DNA from: an uncultured Lachnospiraceae bacterium
GTDB taxonomy: Bacteria > Bacillota > Clostridia > Lachnospirales > Lachnospiraceae
Direction of reading: 5' to 3'
Assembly: GCA_934402515.1 (NCBI GenBank)
Contig: CAKRTZ010000055.1
Coordinates: forward strand, 1 to 13,094
DNA: 13,094 nucleotides
Made by a program: the position numbers and the translations under genes. Shown one piece after another: positions 7,877-13,094 of this stretch; the first letter of the stretch is position 1; every line of letters starts with the position of its first letter. Below the pieces are notes generated by a model. That model saw only the letters and a list, made by a program, of their open reading frames with translations. It was not told where the DNA came from and made no database searches.

Positions 7877-7918
7877 AAAATTACTATTTAAAATAACTAA
7901 AATGACGAAAATTACTAT
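7877..7918 (+). repeat. Pair of 11-base direct repeats upstream of the chemoreceptor
   Basis: AAAATTACTAT occurs at 7877-7887 and again at 7908-7918, 31 bases apart, with a partial copy (AAAATAACTA) between them. The block is very AT-rich and lies just upstream of the candidate chemoreceptor promoter. It could be a regulator site or simply low-complexity sequence. Confidence 0.4.
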
Positions 7919-7930
7919 ACAATTTTTCTG

Positions 7931-7959
7931 TTGATTTCCCCAATAAAATATGCTATTCT
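7931..7959 (+). promoter_or_regulatory. Candidate promoter of the chemoreceptor gene
   Basis: TTGATT at 7931-7936 and TATTCT at 7954-7959 each match sigma-A consensus at 4/6 with a 17-bp spacer. The remaining leader to the ATG at 8097 is about 130 bases. It contains a perfect 10-base palindrome (TTTCCGGAAA, 8030-8039) and a small 5-bp hairpin at about 8010-8022. I do not recognise a riboswitch in it. A flagellar sigma-28 site would be plausible for such a gene, but I found no good match. Confidence 0.5.
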
Positions 7960-8096
7960 AGGCGAAATGGTGGGAAATATTGACCAGATCCGGGTGAATA
8001 GGATGTCTACGCAGCGTCTGTGCAATATGTTTCCGGAAATGCGAAATGTGCCTGAATGCAATGAAAATCAAAATTTACAAAGGAAGGAAAACTATT

Positions 8097-9815
8097 ATGG
8101 AAAAGATCAAGAAGCGGATAGCGAACTTAAAAGTAGCAGGAAAATTAAAAGTATATCGAGTGACGGTGCTTGTTATGACATTATTTTTAGTATTGGTGGC
8201 ACTGATCTCGACCTTAGTGATTCGTTCAAGTATAGAGCAAATCACAGAAGTCTGGTCTCCGGCAATGGAATATATGCAGGATTTGGAGACAATGACAGCG
8301 AAGTACAGAATCAAACAGTATCAGCATCTTGTGGAATCAGATGATGCAGTTATGACTTCCTGCGAAGAGGAAATTGAGAAGCTGACGAATCAGATCAAAG
8401 ATACCGGTGCTAAATTAACTGAAATCATGGAAACAGACAGCGAAGCGCAAAAAGGAAAAGATGATTATGAGACTGCAAACTCTGCATGGGAAAAATACAG
8501 GGGTGCTTCGGAAGAAATCTTACAATTAAGCCGTGACAACAATCAGCAGGAAGCAGCGCAGCTGATGGTAGGACAGGTATATGAAAGCTATAAGTCCTTC
8601 ACTGAGAGTTTAACGGTATTACGGGACGAGTTCCAGGTAGAATTAGATCGGGCAAAGACCATGGCGAATGTATGTACCATAATTATTTTGTTTGTGATTG
8701 TGGCAGCAGGAATTGCGATTGCTGTAGTGACGACCCTGATTGGAAAGATCATTACCCAATCCATTACCGAGCCGGTAGAACAGATAGAAGCAGCAGTTGC
8801 CAGTCTGCGAAAGGGAGAGCTGTCGAATGTAGAAATGCTTACCTATGAGTCTGAGGATGAACTGGGTGATACCATCAGAAATTTGAAAGAAGCCATGAAT
8901 ATTCTTGCAGACTATGTCCGTGAGATTTCTGTGGAGGTAAAGGCAATAGCCCAGGGTGACCTGACCAGAAATGGTGATGACATTACAGACTTTTTGGGTG
9001 ATTTCTCAGAATTAAAGACATCGCTGCTGTATATTCTGAAGCGATTCAACAGTACCCTGACAGAGATCAGCAATCTTGCAGAACAGGTTTCATCGAATGC
9101 AACGGAGGTGGAAAACGCTTCAAAATCCCTGGCAGACGGGGCTACAGATCAGGCAGGAGTTATCGAGGAGCTGAATGCCACAATAGATACGGTTGTGCAG
9201 CTGGCTGCTGATACGGCAAAGGCAACACAGAGCGCATCTGCCCGTGTGAAAGCCTCTGCGGACAAGGCGAGCGAAGAAAAAGAAAAAATGAATGAGCTGC
9301 TGACGGAAATGGAGCACATTATAGAGATTTCCAAGGAGATTGGTAATATTATTACAGATATTGAGGATATTGCGTCTCAGACAAATCTTCTATCCCTGAA
9401 TGCTTCCATCGAAGCAGCCCGGGCAGGGGAAGCCGGAAAAGGCTTTGCGGTAGTTGCCGACCAGATTGGAAAGCTTGCAGCAGACAGTGCAAAGTCCGCA
9501 GTAAATACGAGAGAATTAATCGATAAGACCTTAGTGGAAATTGAAAAAGGAAATACAATTACGAGGACAACAGCAGGTGCGTTCAATCAGATCATTGCAG
9601 ATATGGAGTCCTTTTCAGAACTTGCGCAGAACACCATGGAGAAGGCTGATTCCCAGGCAGAGTCATTAGAGCAGATTGGTCAGGGAATTGAACAGCTGTC
9701 CGGTGTAGTACAGGAGAATGCCACATCCTCAGAAGAAAATACGACAATCAGTATCAATCTGGCAGAGGGAGCAGCCAAGATGCAGGAACGCGTGAAAATA
9801 TTTAAGCTGTTTTAG
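8097..9815 (+). CDS. Methyl-accepting chemotaxis protein (4-helix-bundle sensor, HAMP, MA domain)
   Basis: This 572-residue membrane receptor should sense an external ligand and control the CheA kinase. In order: a cytoplasmic basic start; TM1 at about 22-42; an extracellular helical sensor of about 145 residues (about 45-188), resembling a four-helix bundle; TM2 at about 191-215; a HAMP domain at about 216-270; a second HAMP-like stretch at about 275-325 (AIAQGDLTRNG and following); and a coiled-coil signalling domain to the C-terminus. The hairpin tip is clear (SQTNLLSLNASIEAARAGE), followed by GFAVVADQIGKLA, a common Firmicute variant of VADEIRKLA. There is no CheR-tethering pentapeptide at the C-terminus. 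I chose ATG 8097 because AAGGAAGG lies 9 bases upstream; an in-frame GTG at 8046 would add 17 residues without a good ribosome binding site. No che or flagellar genes are in the window, so this is an orphan receptor. Confidence 0.95.
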   Translation: MEKIKKRIANLKVAGKLKVYRVTVLVMTLFLVLVALISTLVIRSSIEQITEVWSPAMEYMQDLETMTAKYRIKQYQHLVESDDAVMTSCEEEIEKLTNQIKDTGAKLTEIMETDSEAQKGKDDYETANSAWEKYRGASEEILQLSRDNNQQEAAQLMVGQVYESYKSFTESLTVLRDEFQVELDRAKTMANVCTIIILFVIVAAGIAIAVVTTLIGKIITQSITEPVEQIEAAVASLRKGELSNVEMLTYESEDELGDTIRNLKEAMNILADYVREISVEVKAIAQGDLTRNGDDITDFLGDFSELKTSLLYILKRFNSTLTEISNLAEQVSSNATEVENASKSLADGATDQAGVIEELNATIDTVVQLAADTAKATQSASARVKASADKASEEKEKMNELLTEMEHIIEISKEIGNIITDIEDIASQTNLLSLNASIEAARAGEAGKGFAVVADQIGKLAADSAKSAVNTRELIDKTLVEIEKGNTITRTTAGAFNQIIADMESFSELAQNTMEKADSQAESLEQIGQGIEQLSGVVQENATSSEENTTISINLAEGAAKMQERVKIFKLF

Positions 9816-9841
9816 TGCATTGTTTTGCAGATAACTGTACA

Positions 9842-9875
9842 AAAAACGCAGAATGGAAATCCATTCTGCGTTTTT
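9842..9875 (+). terminator. Strong intrinsic terminator after the chemoreceptor
   Basis: A perfect 15-bp stem joins the arm at 9842-9856 (AAAAACGCAGAATGG) to 9861-9875 (CCATTCTGCGTTTTT), with an AAAT loop. A-run and T-run make it potentially bidirectional. It lies 27 bases after the chemoreceptor stop. Confidence 0.93.
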
Positions 9876-9930
9876 GAAGTTAATTTTTGAACACGGTACC
9901 GGAAAATGGAGGAATAGGAAGGGTCTTGTT

Positions 9931-11631
9931 GTGATTGATGATATATTTAAAATTTTTGGAGAGCGGACAGCGGAAATCTTATTTGAAATCGTTACAGAAT
10001 GTATGGATGATTATTTGTATTTATTTGATCTGCGGAATAATACCTTTGAGATTTCACAGACAGCGGTGAATCGGTTTAATCTATCCAGTAATATCCTGAC
10101 AGATGCTTCAAACGAAATTATGAAACTGGTATATGCAGAAGATCGCGAGATGTTTGCCAAGCATCTCGCGGACATATGCGAAGGAAAAGAAAAGATACAT
10201 AATCTTCATTACAGGTGGCTTGATAAAGAAGGGATGCCGGTATGGATTAATTGCCGTGGAATTGTGATTGAGGATCCGAAAAGAAAATTGAAATATCTCA
10301 TTGGATGCATGAATGAGACCGGAAATAAGAAAAGGGCTGATAATGTTACCGGATTACTTGGGGGTCCGGAATTTCTTGCTTATCTGCGTTCACAAAAGGA
10401 AACCATTACCAGGGGCTTTTTCATGCATATAGGGATTGATGATTTTGGAGCAATCAATGGTTCCAGGGGAGCAGATTATGGCAATTATATCCTGAAAAGC
10501 GTAGCGGACTGTATGAAGGCATGTCTTTCTGACAACCAGAGGCTTTACCATTTGGTAGCGGATCAGTATGTGATTGTGGATCTGGAAGCGGCTTCCATGG
10601 AAGATGCGGTAAAACTTCAGAGTAAGATTACAGATAAACTCTATAGTTTTATCGTATCTGAAAATTATGAAGCTATGTTTTCAATCTCTGTCGGAGTTAT
10701 AGATGCAGTAACATTTTGTGAGGGAACCGAAGAGTGCCGCAAAAAGTTTGAATTTGCTTTGAAACAGGCAAAAAACATGGGAAAAAGCGGATTCTATATT
10801 TTTGACCAGGATGATTATGAAGACTTTTTGCGGAAAGGAAGAATCATAGCAGCACTTCGTAACGCGATTGTAAACAATTACGATGGCTTTACAGTCCACT
10901 ATCAACCGATTGTGGATTGCCAGTCGGAACAAATCATCGGAGCAGAGGCACTGATGCGTTTTTCCATGATGACGGAAAATGGGCGGGAGATTATTTCGCC
11001 AATGGAGTTCATTCCGCTGTTGGAAGAGACCGGATTGATTATTCCTGCCGGAAGATATATTTTGAATAAAGCGGCGGAAATGTGCAGTGAAATGCAGCAA
11101 TATATTCCGGAATTCAGGATTAATGTAAATGTTTCCTATGTTCAGATCCGGCAGGCCAATGTTGCACAGGATATTCTGGATGCCATTCAAAAATACGCTT
11201 TAAAGCCGGAATGGATATGTGTTGAAATGACGGAAAGCGGATTTATGGATATGACACCAGCCTTCTGTAAATTCCGGAAAATATTGGACGAGAACAGGAT
11301 TCCTTTTGTAATTGATGATTTTGGAACAGGTTATTCGAATCTTCATTGTATCCGTGATATGAATCCGAGTTATGTGAAAATGGATAAGGATTTTACTGCC
11401 AAGGCGATGAGCAGTGCCAGAGATTATGAATTATATAAAAATATCATTCCGATGGTACACAGTATTAATGTCAGGATATGTGCGGAAGGTATTGAGGAAA
11501 GAGAATGGTGTCTGAAAATGAAAGAAATGCAGGTTGATTATCTGCAAGGATATTTTATCGGCAGACCCTGTGAGAAAGAACGTTTTCTGCAACAATATGT
11601 CTTCGGTAACGGACAGTTCTCTTTAAAATAA
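9931..11631 (+). CDS. PAS-GGDEF-EAL protein, probable c-di-GMP phosphodiesterase with degenerate GGDEF
   Basis: This 566-residue cytoplasmic protein probably hydrolyses cyclic di-GMP. A PAS-like sensor spans about 20-130 (LYLFDLRNNTFEIS to YLIGCMNET). A GGDEF domain spans about 137-295, but its active-site loop reads VADQY (209-213) instead of GGDEF, so diguanylate cyclase activity is not expected. The EAL domain (about 315-560) keeps the expected catalytic set: EAL at 339-341, Asn in NVNVSYVQ, Glu in EMTESG, Asp462-Asp463 in DDFGTGYSN, Lys in VKMDKDF, Glu in AEGIEE and Gln in LQGYFIGRP. There are no membrane segments. I chose GTG 9931 because AGGAAGGG (9916-9923) lies 7 bases before it; the in-frame ATG at 9853 lies inside the terminator hairpin and has no ribosome binding site. 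No clear promoter is visible in the 55 bases before it. Its neighbour is a chemoreceptor, which suggests a shared motility or sensing role. Confidence 0.92.
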   Translation: MIDDIFKIFGERTAEILFEIVTECMDDYLYLFDLRNNTFEISQTAVNRFNLSSNILTDASNEIMKLVYAEDREMFAKHLADICEGKEKIHNLHYRWLDKEGMPVWINCRGIVIEDPKRKLKYLIGCMNETGNKKRADNVTGLLGGPEFLAYLRSQKETITRGFFMHIGIDDFGAINGSRGADYGNYILKSVADCMKACLSDNQRLYHLVADQYVIVDLEAASMEDAVKLQSKITDKLYSFIVSENYEAMFSISVGVIDAVTFCEGTEECRKKFEFALKQAKNMGKSGFYIFDQDDYEDFLRKGRIIAALRNAIVNNYDGFTVHYQPIVDCQSEQIIGAEALMRFSMMTENGREIISPMEFIPLLEETGLIIPAGRYILNKAAEMCSEMQQYIPEFRINVNVSYVQIRQANVAQDILDAIQKYALKPEWICVEMTESGFMDMTPAFCKFRKILDENRIPFVIDDFGTGYSNLHCIRDMNPSYVKMDKDFTAKAMSSARDYELYKNIIPMVHSINVRICAEGIEEREWCLKMKEMQVDYLQGYFIGRPCEKERFLQQYVFGNGQFSLK

Positions 11632-11636
11632 AGGCT

Positions 11637-12380
11637 ATGAGTAAGAAAAATTACAAATTTTTAATTGAATATGACGGAACCCGCTATTATGGCTGGCAGC
11701 GGCAGCCGGATCAGGAGACCATTCAGGGCAAGCTGGAAAAGGTGCTGGCGTTGATGACAGGAGACGATACGGTGGAAATCACCGGTGCAGGACGCACCGA
11801 CGCCGGTGTCCATGCCAAAGGCATGGTGGCAAATGCCATCTTTGACACGGAACTGCCAGAGGAAGAAATCCGGGACTATTTCAACCGCTATCTACCGGAT
11901 GATATTGCTGTGAAACAGGTAAAGGAGGCAGCTCCAAGGTTTCACGCCCGCTATAATGCAGTGGGGAAAACCTATCGCTATACCTGTTATGAAGGACCGG
12001 TAAAACCGGTGTTTGACCGCCGCTATTTTGCCAGACTGGATAGTGCGCCGGATTTGGGAAAAATGCGGGAGGCGGCTGCTATTCTGGAGGGAGAACATGA
12101 CTTTCGTAATTTTTGTGCCACTCCAAGAATGAAGAAATCTGCCGTGCGTCTGGTGGACAGTATCCACATTGAACGACGGAATGGGTATTTGTATTTTACC
12201 TTCCATGGAGAAGGATTTCTGCAGAATATGGTGAGGATTTTGGTGGGAACACTGCTGGAGGTTGGATACGGCCGAATGGACTGTGACCAGGTGAGACAGG
12301 CCCTGAACCCGGAAATCCGACAGAAGGCGGGCCCCACTGCACCGGCCATGGGTCTTTGTCTGATGGAAGTGGACTATTAA
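11637..12380 (+). CDS. truA: tRNA pseudouridine(38-40) synthase TruA
   Basis: This 247-residue enzyme isomerises uridines 38-40 in the anticodon arm of tRNAs. The opening IEYDGTRYYGWQRQ and the active-site stretch GAGRTDAGVHAKG (catalytic Asp55) are diagnostic. GKTYRYTC, HDFRNFC and the C-terminal GFLQNMVRILVGTLLEVG complete the family pattern. Length is normal for bacterial TruA (about 245-270). The ATG at 11637 is five bases after the phosphodiesterase stop, and the only ribosome binding sequence (AAAGG) overlaps that stop, so translation is probably coupled to the gene before it. The function is housekeeping; the upstream partner is unusual for it. Confidence 0.97.
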   Translation: MSKKNYKFLIEYDGTRYYGWQRQPDQETIQGKLEKVLALMTGDDTVEITGAGRTDAGVHAKGMVANAIFDTELPEEEIRDYFNRYLPDDIAVKQVKEAAPRFHARYNAVGKTYRYTCYEGPVKPVFDRRYFARLDSAPDLGKMREAAAILEGEHDFRNFCATPRMKKSAVRLVDSIHIERRNGYLYFTFHGEGFLQNMVRILVGTLLEVGYGRMDCDQVRQALNPEIRQKAGPTAPAMGLCLMEVDY

Positions 12381-12394
12381 AAGGTAAGAAAGGC

Positions 12395-12607
12395 ATGGTT
12401 CTTAAGATGGAAAAAACTTATAAAGAACGTTATCTGGCAGGGGAGATTCCCTTTGAAGAAATCGATGTTTACACAGAAAACTGGAGTATGAGTGATGATG
12501 AGCGCACACTGGCCCAGTATCTTGGCCTGAATGCAGACGAGGAAGATGCCTGGATCAGTGTGGGAGATGAAGCGTTACAGGAATTGCTGGACAGCCAGAA
12601 AAAGTAA
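12395..12607 (+). CDS. Small acidic protein of unknown function
   Basis: This 70-residue soluble, acidic protein has no signal peptide or membrane segment. It starts with a basic stretch (KTYKERYLAGEIPFEEID), followed by a Glu/Asp-rich helical part ending ALQELLDSQKK. I recognise the general style of small Clostridia proteins of this length but no named family, and I assign no function. The start is a choice between ATG 12395 and ATG 12407; AAAAGG at 12379-12384 favours the first. It follows truA by 14 bases and so probably shares its transcript. It converges on the next gene with five bases between stops. Confidence 0.7.
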   Translation: MVLKMEKTYKERYLAGEIPFEEIDVYTENWSMSDDERTLAQYLGLNADEEDAWISVGDEALQELLDSQKK

Positions 12608-12612
12608 CGTAC

Positions 12613-13094
12613 TTATTGTTCCGGAACCATGAAATAGCGGTATGCCAGGACTTCCTGGCGCACTCCGTTGTAGTAATAGATAGGGTCGTCCCAGGTGCAG
12701 TCCACCAGATACCACTGACCGCCTGTCTTGACCCGGTTCCAGGCATGGTTCTGGCCGGTCTGGATTTCACACTCGATGCCCAGTACATCCATGAAAAACT
12801 GAAATGCCTTACAGTAACCATCGCAGACGGCAACTCCGTCCTGGATGACACCGGCTATGGTGTGGCTCTTGTAGGGGACGGTTCCGGCTTTGTAATTGTC
12901 GTAATCGTAGGAAGTATTGGTAATAATCCAGTCATGGACGGATTTGATCTTTTCCACATCCGTCATAGTGTCGTTTGTAATCTGATGGGCCAGGAGATAG
13001 GCCTGGCATTTGGCATTGGTCACATCATTCAGACCGTGGGCAATGCGCCCTTCCTTGTAACCCACCGTCAGATAGTGGTTTAACAGTATCTGAG
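12613..13094 (-). CDS. Transglutaminase-like domain protein, N-terminal part outside the window
   Basis: About 160 residues of the C-terminal part are present; the frame stays open through the right edge, so the start lies beyond it. An in-frame GTG at 13063-13065 is not needed as a start. The papain-like transglutaminase-core triad is visible: Cys in GVAVCDGYCKAF, His in GQNHAWNRV and Asp in YLVDCTWDDP. VHDWIITNTSYDY upstream of it is also typical of the family. The usual role is proteolysis or other amide chemistry on proteins or cell wall, often in secreted or surface proteins, but the missing N-terminus hides any signal peptide. Convergent with the small acidic gene; only a weak 5-bp hairpin (AAGTA-ACG-TACTT) lies at the junction. 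Confidence 0.9.
   Translation of the reverse strand, partial: QILLNHYLTVGYKEGRIAHGLNDVTNAKCQAYLLAHQITNDTMTDVEKIKSVHDWIITNTSYDYDNYKAGTVPYKSHTIAGVIQDGVAVCDGYCKAFQFFMDVLGIECEIQTGQNHAWNRVKTGGQWYLVDCTWDDPIYYYNGVRQEVLAYRYFMVPEQ

Noticed and set aside
7870..7895. Hairpin of TTTAAA repeats as terminator of the GH2-symporter operon
   Set aside because: The stem is all A-T, short, and lacks a following T-run.
7944..7968. Possible sigma-28 flagellar promoter (TAAA ... GGCGAAAT)
   Set aside because: The spacer is 13 rather than about 15 bases and only 5 of 8 bases of the -10 element match, so I did not call it.
7931..8344. 137-codon open frame overlapping the chemoreceptor start
   Set aside because: It begins at the promoter region, has no ribosome binding site, has no recognisable protein features, and runs in a different frame through the well-supported chemoreceptor.
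9853..9930. 26-residue N-terminal extension of the phosphodiesterase from ATG 9853
   Set aside because: The ATG and the following bases form the terminator hairpin; a GTG at 9931 with a well-placed AGGAAGGG site is a better start.
12616..13083. 155-codon plus-strand open frame opposite the transglutaminase-like gene
   Set aside because: The minus-strand frame carries the complete Cys-His-Asp transglutaminase triad; the plus frame has no recognisable family and is a shadow.
1..13094. CRISPR array, tRNA, rRNA, insertion sequence or prophage
   Set aside because: No regularly spaced repeats, no tRNA- or rRNA-like sequence, and no transposase, integrase or phage protein were found on either strand.

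Overview
The window looks like chromosome of a gut-type Clostridia, most likely Lachnospiraceae. The grounds are moderate GC, strong AGGAGG-type ribosome binding sites, a lipoprotein amino-acid binding protein of the style common in that family, a GH2 enzyme paired with a GPH sugar symporter, a Firmicute-style chemoreceptor and a PAS-GGDEF-EAL protein. This placement is inference from protein style; there is no rRNA, tRNA, phage or insertion-sequence marker. All genes except the last read left to right.

Layout: (1) 11-1408, a neurotransmitter:sodium symporter (NSS), closed by an intrinsic terminator. (2) 1477-3955, a polar amino-acid ABC importer operon with its own promoter: lipoprotein binding protein, permease, ATPase, terminator. 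(3) 4001-7869, a sugar-use pair with its own promoter: a cytoplasmic GH2 glycosidase and a GPH-family symporter. (4) 7931-9875, a methyl-accepting chemotaxis protein with a 5' leader and a strong terminator. (5) 9931-12607, a c-di-GMP phosphodiesterase-type protein (PAS, degenerate GGDEF, intact EAL), then tRNA pseudouridine synthase truA and a small acidic protein, closely spaced. (6) 12613-13094, the C-terminal part of a transglutaminase-fold protein on the minus strand, cut by the window edge.

The most striking item is the binding protein at 1554-2399. Its two halves are in reversed order relative to the normal SBP_bac_3 family: after the lipoprotein signal and linker comes the segment normally at the C-terminus, and the segment normally at the N-terminus follows it and ends the protein. 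The reading frame is open, the signal peptide is intact, and it is the only binding protein in an otherwise complete importer operon. It therefore reads as a natural circular permutation rather than a broken gene. Its expected carboxylate-binding Arg position is also Val.

Functionally, the window combines nutrient import (Na+-coupled amino-acid uptake, ABC amino-acid uptake, glycoside uptake and hydrolysis) with sensing (chemoreceptor and adjacent c-di-GMP turnover protein) and housekeeping tRNA modification. No stretch over 300 bases lacks a gene. The longest gaps are 3897-4115 and 7870-8096, and both hold promoter-like sequence.
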